DNA from: Nocardioides soli
GTDB lineage: Bacteria > Actinomycetota > Actinomycetes > Propionibacteriales > Nocardioidaceae
Direction of reading: 5' to 3'
DNA: 64,000 nt
Assembly (NCBI RefSeq): GCF_014191495.1
Contig: NZ_JACHWR010000002.1
Coordinates: 806,001 to 870,000 of the forward strand
Notes under the pieces: model-generated
The model's input: only the letters and a program-made list of their open reading frames with translations
What the model was told of the DNA's origin: nothing
Database searches by the model: none
Position numbers and translations under genes: made by a program
Shown: piece by piece, positions 1 to 9,040 of the stretch
How the letters are laid out: the number at the start of each line of letters is the position of its first letter
How positions within the stretch are numbered: position 1 is the stretch's first letter

Positions 1-21
1 CGACGTGGTGCACGGACGCAG

Positions 22-639
22 TTGATCGTGGAGTTCGCGGTATCACTGGTGACCTGGTTGGTCTTCCTGACCGCCTTGAGCTTGCTGTATCGCGTGGGGT
101 TGAGCGTGATGGCCTCTGGTGGGTTCTGCGCTCGTGGTGGGCCCTACCAGATCGCGACCGCATGTAGCGACAGCACTGTCGTGTTCGGCTCCCTCGCGCT
201 CCCCGTGATCATCGTGGCGGTCTTGGTGAACGCGGGTTTCGTCAAGGCATGGGGGCCGGCTTTGGCGATGTTCTTCTGGCCGATCCTGTTCACCACGATG
301 GGGGTCGCGTTCCTGCGCGGCGCGCGGCTCGACGGCTACGCGGACGTCATGGGATACATCCTGGGCGTCATCTTCATCGTCATGAGTGGCACCCCGTTCC
401 TGCTGGTGAAGGTCCTCCGAGGTCGTACCGGATGGGACGTGTTGGCGCTTCGAGTGGTCCCCGCCTCGGCGCAGCCCGACATCCACGTCACGCTGGATCA
501 GGCTGGAATCCCGGTCGTCACCAGAGATGCGCCAAGGGTCACCTCAGGTGCAGCAAACGCTCTGTCCGGCGCGGCCTTCATCGTGGCGTGCGCGATGATC
601 GCTCTTGTCATCAGCGACCTGCTCTACACCAGCGTGTGA
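22..639 (+). CDS. Hypothetical polytopic membrane protein (start uncertain)
   Basis: I do not recognise the family. The 205-residue product has about five hydrophobic segments: residues 5-25, two between about 50 and 95, one near 110-130, and a C-terminal one near 180-200. A polar stretch of about 40 residues (approximately 135-175) separates the last two. The frame is open to the window edge, so the TTG used here (position 22) or the GTG at 28 may not be the true start and the gene may be 5'-truncated. Codon third positions are mostly G/C, which supports real coding. Probably a cytoplasmic-membrane protein; no catalytic motif is visible. Confidence 0.6.
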   Translation: MIVEFAVSLVTWLVFLTALSLLYRVGLSVMASGGFCARGGPYQIATACSDSTVVFGSLALPVIIVAVLVNAGFVKAWGPALAMFFWPILFTTMGVAFLRGARLDGYADVMGYILGVIFIVMSGTPFLLVKVLRGRTGWDVLALRVVPASAQPDIHVTLDQAGIPVVTRDAPRVTSGAANALSGAAFIVACAMIALVISDLLYTSV

Positions 640-1016
640 ATGGTGAGTCAGGCACACATCGGACGGCCCTTCGTTCCGACGGTCGCGGACCTGGGCCCGT
701 AGGTAGCGGTCTCCTCCGCCCCGCACCTCCATTGGACGTGCACAGGCTGACCTGGAGCTACTCCCGGCGTTGAGGCCGGACTCAGCACGTTGTCCTCGAT
801 GAGGGTTCGGCAGGTTGCGGGCAGCTGATCACCCAGCCGTTTCGGTTGCCGGGCCGTGGTGCCTGTCGCGCTTGTTGGCGGGGTCGGTGGCTCGTTCACA
901 GACGTGACCTGTTCAGGTGCATTGCCTGGTCAACGCGATCCAACTCGCAGACCGCGGCGCCGCCGGATCGTATTCCGCGCATGGGATCCTCACCGTTTGG
1001 TGACGATCAGCGCGGC
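640..1016. other. Gene-free gap between convergent genes
   Basis: No reading frame here has convincing codon bias or a ribosome binding site. The short frames on both strands overlap each other and resemble nothing known. It lies between the 3' ends of the membrane-protein gene and the minus-strand regulator gene, so terminators are expected, but I see only weak hairpins. Confidence 0.4.
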
Positions 1017-4000
1017 TCAGTTCCTGCTGGCGATGCGTCTTTCCAAGTCTTCGGTTCGTGCCTGCCACAACGGTGCTGTGGTCCGCGTGCAGAAGACACG
1101 GGCCTGGCTCAGGTGGTGGCGCGCAGCGGTGATGTCACCGATCGTGAATGCTGCCATGCCTAGGTAGAGGTCCACCGGCCCAGCATCGATGGTTGCGTTG
1201 TTGGCCGCGAAGCCGGTGTAGGGGAGCAGGTGGTCATAGAGGGCTTTGGCAGCATCGGCGCGTTCAACCTCCAACGACACCTCTGTGAGATAACAGAGCC
1301 CGAGTAGCCGAAGCATGTCGACCGGAAGTTTCGCGAAGTCGGTCGCGACGAATTCATCGAGGATGTCCTCGGCGTCACGATGACGTCCAGCCGCGGTCAG
1401 CGATACGGCGTATGCTGCCCGCCAGGCGGGAATCCCGTCGGCGTGGGTGACGGCTTGTTCCTCAATTGATTCGACCAGTTCGGCGAGTCGGCCCGAGACG
1501 TGATGTAGTCCGAACAGCTGGCCGGCGAACCAGTCCATCGCGTCAGGTTGTTCGCACTTGACCCCCAACTCCAAAGCCTCCAGGGCTGTCGCTTCGCCCA
1601 AGGTCAGGTCGCCGCGCATCAGGATTCGGGCGGCCTGCCAGCTGCGAACCAGCCAGGTTCGAGCGGGATGGCGCAGCTCTTCGGCTAGGAATCGGGACCG
1701 CTCCAGAGCACGGTCTGCGGTGGCAAAATCACCGGTCATCATGGTGCCCTGTGCCAGCGCAATGGCTGCGTTGAGTTGGAGTTCAGGATCCAGCCGTGAA
1801 TGCGCGAACTCGTAGAGCCGTCCGGCGATCTCGACACATCCGTGCGGGTCATCGAAAGTGGCATACAGCACCGAGTATCGGTCGCACATCGCCTCTCCCA
1901 GAAGAACCGGGTCATCGACAGTGCAGGCCAACTCGAACGACTCCTTGCTGCGGCTCAGAGCCAACTCTCGTTGTTGGGGGGCACGCACGTTCTCCATGGC
2001 CCACAAGGACAGCAATCGTGAACGTGAGGTGGTATTCGTGTCTGAGCACAGTTGGAGGGCCGCCTCAATGAGGATGACCCGTTCGTAGTCCACTTCGCTG
2101 GTACTGGAATACCAGCCGCGGTTGTTGGCCACTGCCGCGGCGGTCAACCGGGTCTCATCGCCCATCTCTTGCGCCAGCCGGGCAGCCATGAGCAAATGCT
2201 CTCGGTAGGCCTGCCCGGCCTCGAAGGCCGCGGTGCCACGACGTAGCAGAAGGTCGCAGCGCATCTCCGCGGATACGTCGACGGGCAACATCTGCCAGGC
2301 CCGTTCGTACAGGCCAAGTGCCGCCGATGGAGCACGCTGGGCCGCCGATACGTCACCGGCGGCGATCAACGCTTCGATGGCCCGGTGCGGAGTGCCGAGC
2401 GCGGCCGCTTGGACGTGGTGGTGGGCCAGTTCGTGCAGGCGTTCCGCGTCGAGGATCGGCCCGGACTCTTCCATGGCTGTGGCCACGGCCAGGTGCAGGC
2501 GGGCTCGCTGGATCCTGGGGATCGCCTCATAGGCGGCGGAACGGATGATCGCGTGGGTGAACTGGTAGCGCAGTACGGGGCCGGGCATCTCTTCAATGAG
2601 TCGGGCATAGCTGGCTGCCGTGAGGAAGTCATCAGTGATGTCCTCACCGAGGTTGCCCGTCCGTCCCAGCACCAACGGATCGAAACGCTGACCTAGGACG
2701 GCGGCGACCTGTACGGCTTCTCGCGTCGCATCCGGCAGTTGCCGCAGACGCGCTCCCACGACGGCGCGCAGGCCCGCTGGCAGTTCCTGAGGAAAGGACT
2801 CGACCGATACATCGTCGAGGAGTTCCAGTTGCCGGGCCAACTCCAAGACGTAGAGCGGATTCCCGGCCGTGATCTCGGTGATGTGGTCGATCAGTTCAGT
2901 CGAATCAACTGATCTCCGGGTGGCAGAGCTGAGTTCATTGGCGAGCAGGGTGGCAACTGCCGAGTTGTCCAGACCGGTCAGTGGAAGGTGTGTGACTGTC
3001 GGGGAGTGACGTAGGAACTCATTGAACTGGCCGGTGGTGGGTTCATCGGCATGTTCGCGATCGCGGTACGTCATCACCACGAGCGCAGGTGTCTGCGCGG
3101 CGACGCTGAGCAGGTGCCTCAGTACGTGTGGTGACTCGGCGTCGGCCCACTGCACGTCATCGATGACCAGACACAGGGGACCATCAGCCGCAACGGTGGT
3201 GAACCAGATGACGAACGCGTCCAAGATTCGCTGACGTTCCGTTTCCGGTGTGGAGGTGAACTCAGCCGCCATTCCATCGGGCAGTCGATCGATGAGATCG
3301 GGGACAAGGGCTCGCAGTGCGGATGCGCCAGACCCGATCCGAGAAGCCAAGTCCGCGGCGTCGCGGTGAGCCAGATCGGCGCGAAGCAAGTCGATTACGG
3401 GTTGGTAGGCGATACCAAGAGCATCGTCGCAGCGGGTCCAGAGCATGCATGCGGCGTCGAGGCCAGTCACGAAGTCGGCCACCAGGCGCGTCTTACCAAT
3501 GCCCGGATCGCCGCTGACGGTGACGATCTGGAGGCCCGTGCGTGCGGCCTGCCACGCTGTGTTGAGTTCCGCGAGTTCGCGCCCGCGGCCCACCAAACCG
3601 ACATGTTGCGCCGCTACTGGCCCGGTGCGCCGAGCTGATGGCTCGCCCTTTCCTGCTGCGAGCGCACGACGATGCTGGGCTTGCAGTTCAGGACCTGGTT
3701 CGAGACCAAGCTCGTCGACGAACACTTTACGTGCCCTGCGGTAGGCCTCCAATGCCTCGCTGCGCTGCCCGGACAGATTCAGGGATTGGAGTAGCTGAAC
3801 CCAAGCTCGTTCGACAAGCGGATCGGATTCGACCTGAGCGTAAAGCTCCGGGATCACCTGTTCGAAGCGTCCGGCGGCAAGATGCGCATCGACCAAGTCA
3901 CCCATCGCCTGGCTATGAAGCCGCTGCAGCCGGGCTACCTGTGGTTGCAGCCCAGCAACCTCGTTCAAATCACCGAACACCGGCCCATGCCACATTGCCA

Positions 4001-4373
4001 GTGCCTCCGACAGAGCCTCGATTGCTTCGTCAGCACGCTTGTCGACGAGCAGTTCCAGCCCGTGGGCGTGCAGGCGCTCGAAGCGAACGGAGTCCAAGGA
4101 GATCTGATCAGGATCGATCTGGTAGCCGGTAGAAACCCGTTCGATCCTGATTCCCAGGGTAGACCGCAGTCTTGACACGTGAGCCTGAAGAGCATGTGCC
4201 GGATCGTCCGGATCTTCGCTCCACAAGTCGGCGGCGAGGACATCCACCGCAACCGTTGCCCCCTGGGCCGTTGCCAGGTGAGCCAGGACCAGCCGCTGTT
4301 TGGGGCCACCAGGATGGATCAGGACGCCGGCTCGTGATGCCTTGAGGACGCCAAGCACCTTCATATCGAGCAT
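1017..4373 (-). CDS. SARP/AfsR-type transcriptional regulator with AAA ATPase and TPR-like C-terminus
   Basis: Large cytoplasmic regulator of about 1118 residues. The N-terminus (about 1-245) matches an OmpR-like winged helix plus bacterial transcriptional activation domain: a DNA-binding half with ALQAHVSRLRSTLG, then a helical region ending EAYRRARKVFVDELGLEPG. An NTPase follows, with Walker A GDPGIGKTR near residue 285 and Walker B LCLVIDDVQWAD near 400, then winged-helix and long alpha-helical repeats to the end, as in AfsR/MalT-like STAND ATPases. I chose the ATG at 4373 because AGGAGG lies 9 bases upstream; an in-frame upstream ATG at 4439 lacks such a site. It is divergent from the secreted propeller gene starting at 4581, which is its most obvious candidate target. 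Ligand unknown. Confidence 0.88.
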   Translation of the reverse strand: MLDMKVLGVLKASRAGVLIHPGGPKQRLVLAHLATAQGATVAVDVLAADLWSEDPDDPAHALQAHVSRLRSTLGIRIERVSTGYQIDPDQISLDSVRFERLHAHGLELLVDKRADEAIEALSEALAMWHGPVFGDLNEVAGLQPQVARLQRLHSQAMGDLVDAHLAAGRFEQVIPELYAQVESDPLVERAWVQLLQSLNLSGQRSEALEAYRRARKVFVDELGLEPGPELQAQHRRALAAGKGEPSARRTGPVAAQHVGLVGRGRELAELNTAWQAARTGLQIVTVSGDPGIGKTRLVADFVTGLDAACMLWTRCDDALGIAYQPVIDLLRADLAHRDAADLASRIGSGASALRALVPDLIDRLPDGMAAEFTSTPETERQRILDAFVIWFTTVAADGPLCLVIDDVQWADAESPHVLRHLLSVAAQTPALVVMTYRDREHADEPTTGQFNEFLRHSPTVTHLPLTGLDNSAVATLLANELSSATRRSVDSTELIDHITEITAGNPLYVLELARQLELLDDVSVESFPQELPAGLRAVVGARLRQLPDATREAVQVAAVLGQRFDPLVLGRTGNLGEDITDDFLTAASYARLIEEMPGPVLRYQFTHAIIRSAAYEAIPRIQRARLHLAVATAMEESGPILDAERLHELAHHHVQAAALGTPHRAIEALIAAGDVSAAQRAPSAALGLYERAWQMLPVDVSAEMRCDLLLRRGTAAFEAGQAYREHLLMAARLAQEMGDETRLTAAAVANNRGWYSSTSEVDYERVILIEAALQLCSDTNTTSRSRLLSLWAMENVRAPQQRELALSRSKESFELACTVDDPVLLGEAMCDRYSVLYATFDDPHGCVEIAGRLYEFAHSRLDPELQLNAAIALAQGTMMTGDFATADRALERSRFLAEELRHPARTWLVRSWQAARILMRGDLTLGEATALEALELGVKCEQPDAMDWFAGQLFGLHHVSGRLAELVESIEEQAVTHADGIPAWRAAYAVSLTAAGRHRDAEDILDEFVATDFAKLPVDMLRLLGLCYLTEVSLEVERADAAKALYDHLLPYTGFAANNATIDAGPVDLYLGMAAFTIGDITAARHHLSQARVFCTRTTAPLWQARTEDLERRIASRN

Positions 4374-4580
4374 CGAATGCGGCCTCCTCGACACTGGGCG
4401 CCGGTGGTCGGTCCACCGTGCTCGTCCAGGGAGTAGCACCAGGAATAGCGATCACGAGGTCCTGGTCCAACCGCAGAGGTTCCTGTTGTGAGCGGTTTGT
4501 GAGCGCGTGCTGAAACGATAGTCCATTCCGCAGGTCCGCAGAGTCCTGCCTCCCGACATCGTCAGAAAGGTGAACGCTTC

Positions 4581-6488
4581 GTGAGTCGTATCCGACGTTC
4601 CAAGATTTCCTATTCTGCTCGCGGCCAAGGCCCGCAGGTGGCCGCGCTGGTGGGTGCCGCTGCGCTGTCCGCAACCTTGCTCGCGGCCGTACCCGTCGGT
4701 GCGGCCTACGCGGCATCGGGACCTACGACGGTTCAAGTCAGTGTGTCGACCGGCGGTTTTGGGCCTGATAACGGTGGCAATGGCGGCAGCCGTGGTACAG
4801 AGCGACGCTTGCTCAGCGACGATGGCCGGTACGCGGTGTACGAGTCAAGTGGTCCGGTTGTTCCCGGCCAAGGGCCGCTGGACTGGCAGATCGTGCGTCG
4901 TGACCGGCAGTTGGGCACCACGGAGCTGATCTCCAGGAGCACCGCTGGAGTCAAAGCCAATGGCCGGAGCAGCAACCCCTCGATGAGCGCCGATGGCCAG
5001 ACCATCGCATTCGTCTCTGATGCCTCGAACCTGGTGGCCGGTGACACCAACGGCCACAATGACGTGTTCGTCCACGACGCGCGTACCGGGGTGACGAGTA
5101 GGGTCAGCGTGACCAGCGCAGGCGCCCAGGTCACGGCCCTTGGGAGCGGCACCAATGTGATGGGTCCGCCGAGTCTGAGTGCCGACGGCCGCTATGTAGG
5201 GTTCGCGACCTCTGTGGCAGGGCTGGCCCCAGGGGACAGCAATATGGCCAACGCCTACCTGCACGACCGGGCGAGTGGCACCACTGAGGTCGTGAGTCTC
5301 TCCCACCTGGGGGTGGCCGTTGACGTCTCGTCCATGTCGACAGTGAGCGTCAGTGCCGACGGAGACGTGGTGTCCTTCTACTCGGGCAACGCATCGGTGG
5401 TTCCCGGTGACACCAACGGTGATCCTGACGTGTTCGTGCGCAACCGATCCGCTGGCACCACCGTGATGGTGCCCGCCGGTCAGGAAGGTGTTGTCCGCCA
5501 CGCCATGACCCCGGATGGACGTTTCGTGGTCTTTGAGAGTGCCACCAACAACCTGGTTCCAGGTGACACCAACGGCCAGCAGGACATCTTCGTGCATGAC
5601 ACGCAGACGTCCACTGTTGAGAGAGTCAGCCTCGGGAGCGGACGCACTGAGGCCAACGGGTTCAGTTCCATGCCGGCCATCAGCAACGATGGCCGTTACG
5701 CGACGTTCACGTCTGAAGCAACGAATCTGGTGCCCGGCGACACCAACGGCGAGGCAGACGTGTTCCTGCACGACCGAGTGACCGGGCAGACGACCCGCGT
5801 CAGCGTGGCCGCAAATGGAACTCAGAACTCGACGTCCTCGCGCAGTCCAGCCATCAGCGGCGACGGCCAGCACGTCATGTTCGAAAGCCACGGACGCGAC
5901 CTCACCAGCGTCAACACGAAGACCTGGGGCCAGGTCTTCGTGCGCGACCTCACCGGCAGATGGCCTGCACTGCATGCCCGCATCGATGCACTGCCCCCCA
6001 GGGTCGCTCCCAACAGCACCTACCGAATCGCGACCCTGGACATTCGTACTGGGCCGGCACTGGAGATCACTTGGACCCCAGCCGGTGGCGGTGCTGTAGT
6101 GCGGCAGTCGGCGGTGGTCAGCGGTAACGCGTTCGTGCTGCGCAGCCCCAAGAAGCGCGGCAAGTATGTGGTGCGTGTCAGCTATGCCGGCCACGAGATC
6201 GGTAGCCGTGCCACCAACGTGCTCCAACCCGCCATCAAACCGCTACCCAAGGCCCTGAAACGTGGCAAGACCCTCACCGTCAAGACGACTGGGCTGAACC
6301 GTGGGGACAAGGTCAAGGTGACGTTCAAACCGGTTGGCTCAAATCGCGGCAAGACCATCAATCGACGCTCGACGGTCAACAAGAAGGGTGTCGCCAAGGT
6401 CAAGGCAGCACCGCGCGCTGGCCAGTACCGCGTCACCGTCCGAGCAGACGGAAAGATCCTGGGCAAGGCAGCCATGAGACTGCGCTAG
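4581..6488 (+). CDS. Secreted seven-repeat PD40/TolB-like beta-propeller protein
   Basis: 635 residues with a GTG start after an AAAGG ribosome site. A long signal peptide (about residues 1-46, ending AAYAAS) indicates export. Seven repeats of about 45-60 residues follow, each with the pattern (S/A)xDGRYVxFxS...NLVPGDTNGxxDVFVHD..TGxTxRVS, as expected for a seven-bladed PD40/TolB-type propeller. The C-terminal 130 residues are basic, with an Ig-like TLTVKTTGLNRGDKVKVTF segment, and may bind the cell wall. No enzyme active site is visible, so a binding or structural role is more likely. The stop codon lies in GCGCTAG, and a strong hairpin terminator follows at 6520-6555. It is divergent from the SARP regulator. 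Confidence 0.82.
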   Translation: MSRIRRSKISYSARGQGPQVAALVGAAALSATLLAAVPVGAAYAASGPTTVQVSVSTGGFGPDNGGNGGSRGTERRLLSDDGRYAVYESSGPVVPGQGPLDWQIVRRDRQLGTTELISRSTAGVKANGRSSNPSMSADGQTIAFVSDASNLVAGDTNGHNDVFVHDARTGVTSRVSVTSAGAQVTALGSGTNVMGPPSLSADGRYVGFATSVAGLAPGDSNMANAYLHDRASGTTEVVSLSHLGVAVDVSSMSTVSVSADGDVVSFYSGNASVVPGDTNGDPDVFVRNRSAGTTVMVPAGQEGVVRHAMTPDGRFVVFESATNNLVPGDTNGQQDIFVHDTQTSTVERVSLGSGRTEANGFSSMPAISNDGRYATFTSEATNLVPGDTNGEADVFLHDRVTGQTTRVSVAANGTQNSTSSRSPAISGDGQHVMFESHGRDLTSVNTKTWGQVFVRDLTGRWPALHARIDALPPRVAPNSTYRIATLDIRTGPALEITWTPAGGGAVVRQSAVVSGNAFVLRSPKKRGKYVVRVSYAGHEIGSRATNVLQPAIKPLPKALKRGKTLTVKTTGLNRGDKVKVTFKPVGSNRGKTINRRSTVNKKGVAKVKAAPRAGQYRVTVRADGKILGKAAMRLR

Positions 6489-6519
6489 ACACCACGCTTC
6501 CTACTGAAGCAGGAGTCAT

Positions 6520-6555
6520 GGGGTCGGGCGTCACAGCACTGTGGCGCTCGACCCC
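6520..6555 (+). terminator. Hairpin terminator after the propeller gene
   Basis: Two 17-base arms (6520-6536 and 6539-6555) pair fully in RNA with only two G-U wobbles. The right arm reads CTGTGGCGCTCGACCCC. It begins about 30 bases after the stop codon at 6488. There is no U-tract, which is common in high-GC actinobacteria. Confidence 0.65.
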
Positions 6556-6751
6556 GAGTGCGTATCCACCTCAACCTATCCTGCTCTTCGTTGTGCCCCT
6601 CGGGGACGCCAAGCCGTCCATGTCGTCGACTCCCGCAACCTCGGCGTCCGTACCACCCGACAGTGCCTGCCGGACTGCGACCGCATCTGTGAGTTCGTCG
6701 AAGGGTTCGCGGCGATCGTCGTGCTCGACGCAGGGCCGTCAGACGACCGCC

Positions 6752-7193
6752 GTGATCAACACCGATGTCTCGCTCAACACGGTGGCCCCTTTCCTCGAGT
6801 TCACCACGAAGACGACCGCCAAGAAGGTTCCGAAGCCCGAGCCGAAGTCGCTGATCGAAGCGCTCAACACGAAGCAGGCGGCGCTCATCAAGGTCCGCGC
6901 GAACGGCACCAAGCGCTCGCTCCCGTACCTCGCGGTCGGGACGGACGAGCGGAAGGCTGGTGGAGAAGGGCGAGACCGTCGCCGCGATCGCGGAGGACCT
7001 GAACGTGTCCCCGGCGACGGCTCGCCGGTTCCTGACGAACCTGGCCCTGGCGAAGGCCGTCGAGGCTGGCAGTCCCGACAAGGCGCGGACGAAGGGCTCG
7101 AAGGAGGTCGTCGTCCACACCGCTACCGCGAACGGCGTGACGCCGAAGTACCAACCGTCACGAGGGGCTGGCCTACGGGCTAGCCCCTCGTGA
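6752..7193 (+). pseudogene. Frameshifted small helix-turn-helix protein
   Basis: Two adjacent frames look coding but do not join. From GTG 6752 to about 6950 one frame encodes a basic segment including KSLIEALNTKQAALIKVRANG and SLPYLAVGTDER, with strong G/C third-position bias. From about 6955 to 7193 the next frame continues as EKGETVAAIAEDLNVSPATARRF, a clear helix-turn-helix. A single indel near 6945-6960 would fuse them into about 145 residues. Alternatively the second half could be a separate 77-residue gene from GTG 6960, but no ribosome site precedes it. The 3' end runs into the left arm of the hairpin at 7156-7195. Its position beside an IS and a palindromic element suggests decay in an accessory region. 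Confidence 0.5.
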
Positions 7194-7195
7194 CG
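7156..7195 (+). terminator. Perfect 14-bp hairpin terminator
   Basis: Arms CGTCACGAGGGGCT (7156-7169) and AGCCCCTCGTGACG (7182-7195) are perfect complements around a 12-base loop. It overlaps the last codons and the TGA of the frameshifted helix-turn-helix gene, so it is its likely terminator. Confidence 0.7.
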
Positions 7196-7260
7196 TCGAC
7201 AATGCACCGCTCAACGCCACGGCGTCCGGACACGAACCCTGACTATGACCGCCGGGCGAC

Positions 7261-7428
7261 CCAGTGGCCATCACCGGAAGTTCTTCGGGTGGCCCGCACC
7301 CCGGGCACGCACCTCGCGGCGTTGCCGTCGCTTGCTGGACGAGCAAGTAGAGCCGGGCTCCGGCGCCTTGCGATGCACGCACCCTGAGCACGGGCCACCC
7401 CCGAGGAACTTCCAGCGACTACCACTAG
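7261..7428. repeat. CTAG-bounded palindromic element A (168 bp)
   Basis: Imperfect inverted repeat. The left end reads CCAGTGGCCATCACCGGAAG; the right end, read from the other strand, reads CTAGTGGTAGTCGCTGGAAG. The arms continue with further matching blocks (AAGTTC, GGGTGGCCCG). The core carries a GCGGCGTTG...GCTTG block and a GGCGCCTTG block shared with elements at 36504-36668 and 52575-52739. The right-hand CTAG (7425-7428) is one copy of the IS1380 target duplication. Before that insertion the same CTAG would have held the stop codon of the secreted PKD-protein gene now ending at 9041. Left end CCAG is probably a decayed CTAG. Confidence 0.7.
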
Positions 7429-9040
7429 CCTCGATCTTTCATGACGTCGGTGGATCGGGTGTCGTGCTGAGCTGATGGGCTTTGGTGGCCGCTGGCGCGG
7501 TGAATCGCCGGCCCTCTTGCCGGTTCTCCGAGGTCCTGGTCGTTCGGGCTGGGCGGGTGTTCAGGTGAGGGCGGCGAGTCGGCGGTGTCCGCCGAGGACG
7601 AGGTCAGCCCAGGGCCATCGCCGCGACAGGCGCAGGATCCGACGTCGGCCGGTGGTGATCACCCGGCCGGCGACCGCGAGGAGTCGCAGTCGGATCCGTT
7701 TGGGTTCCCAGACCCGCGCTGGTTGTCCGTGCCAGGCCAGGACCTGGGTCCAGGTCATGAGTTCGGCGGCGAGCTGGGTCAGCTCGAGCCAGAGCTGGTT
7801 CTTGTCGAACCCCTGCAGCGGGAGGTTGGTCGCCCCGGTGTCCTTCAGGGCGCGGATGCGGTCCTCGGCGCGGGCCCGGAGCCGGTGGGTGACCTCGAGA
7901 TCAGCCAGCCGGCCGCTCTTGGTGTTGGTGGCGAACACCGTGATCCGCCAGCCCTCGTGATCGGTGATCCGCAACTGGGCTCCTGGGTGGGGCCGCTCGC
8001 GGCGGGCGATCACCCGCATCCCGGGCGGCCAGCCCGTGAACGTGGTCGGCAGCCACCGAGTCAGCTCGGCGACCTGAGCGCCCTCACGCGGCCGTCCGTC
8101 GGCATCGAGTGCCCTGCGCCACGCCTGCTTCGGCAGCACCGCGAGGGCGTCGAGAACGGGCTGACGACCGTAGACGCCCACCGAGTACTCCAGACCCAAG
8201 TTGTGGACGTGCCACACGAACGCGTGGACCCCCGAGCCGGTGTCACCACGCACCAGCACCCGCGACCGCAGGTGCTCGGGGAGTTGGGCGAGGGCCTCAT
8301 CGAGGACCCTGATCTGGTCAGCGGCGTCGTTGGCGGCCGCCTTCCCCGGCCGCAGCATCGCCGCCAACGGCTCACCGGAGCCACCCTGACCGTGGTCGAC
8401 GAAGGCGAGCATCGGGTGGAACCCGAACCCGCGCTTGAAGTTCGGCGTCGCACCCTCCTTTTCCGAGTGCGCCCCGATCAGGGTGGCATCAAGATCGACC
8501 ACCACCTGCTCCTCATCGGCGAAGGGCGTGCGCTGCGCCCACACTCGATCGCGAGCAACCGCACGAGCGGCCCGGATCGCCGCGATCGCTTCCTCAGGTC
8601 GCTCAGCCAAGGCCTCGATGAGGCGGCTGACCGTCGGGTCGGAGGCCACCGACCCGAACAGCTCCGGCTGGGCCCGGACCACGCCGATGTCGGCCAGGCA
8701 GTCGCCACCCAACGCGATCGCAACCGCCAGATCCAGCACCGTCTTGCCCGGGTCGTGCGTCGACCTGCTCGAGCGCCACGGCGCCAACCCATCCGCCAAT
8801 GCCGTTGCCAGCCCGCTCACACGGGCCGTCGACAACAAAATCGCCGCGCCCGCCGACGAGATCAGCGACTCGCCCCCGCACTCGACACGAAGACCAGAAC
8901 CAGCCGGGATAACCTTCACCTACGGAGTGCCTTTCCGCTTGGCTTCCTTGGACCTTCGACAAGCCCAAGAATCCCTCGCAGGACAGGCACTTCCGTGCGT
9001 TACACGCCGTACTCAGTCACGACTACGTGAAAGATCGAGG
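7429..9040. mobile_element. IS1380-family insertion sequence (1612 bp)
   Basis: Terminal inverted repeats of 13 perfect bases, CCTCGATCTTTCA at the left end (7429) and its complement ending at 9040, enclose one transposase gene on the minus strand. The flanking CTAG at 7425-7428 and 9041-9044 is a 4-bp target duplication, the usual size for the IS1380 family. Ends, duplication and transposase frame all look intact, so this is probably a recent and potentially active copy. It lies exactly between palindromic element A and the stop codon of the adjacent secreted-protein gene. Confidence 0.88.
7561..8919 (-). CDS. IS1380-family transposase
   Basis: 452-residue DDE-type transposase, GTG start. 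Features consistent with the IS1380 family are the DLDATLIGAHSEKEGA segment holding the first acidic residue, followed by FKRGFGFHPMLAFVDHGQG, the RGDTGSG segment with the second aspartate, and a C-terminal NQLWLELTQLAAELMTW helix holding the conserved glutamate. Full length for the family and uninterrupted. The opposite strand carries a long open frame that is only a codon-bias shadow. Confidence 0.9.
   Translation of the reverse strand: MKVIPAGSGLRVECGGESLISSAGAAILLSTARVSGLATALADGLAPWRSSRSTHDPGKTVLDLAVAIALGGDCLADIGVVRAQPELFGSVASDPTVSRLIEALAERPEEAIAAIRAARAVARDRVWAQRTPFADEEQVVVDLDATLIGAHSEKEGATPNFKRGFGFHPMLAFVDHGQGGSGEPLAAMLRPGKAAANDAADQIRVLDEALAQLPEHLRSRVLVRGDTGSGVHAFVWHVHNLGLEYSVGVYGRQPVLDALAVLPKQAWRRALDADGRPREGAQVAELTRWLPTTFTGWPPGMRVIARRERPHPGAQLRITDHEGWRITVFATNTKSGRLADLEVTHRLRARAEDRIRALKDTGATNLPLQGFDKNQLWLELTQLAAELMTWTQVLAWHGQPARVWEPKRIRLRLLAVAGRVITTGRRRILRLSRRWPWADLVLGGHRRLAALT

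Noticed and set aside
7585..9030. A 481-codon plus-strand frame over the transposase
   Set aside because: The minus-strand frame has transposase motifs and matches the IS boundaries.
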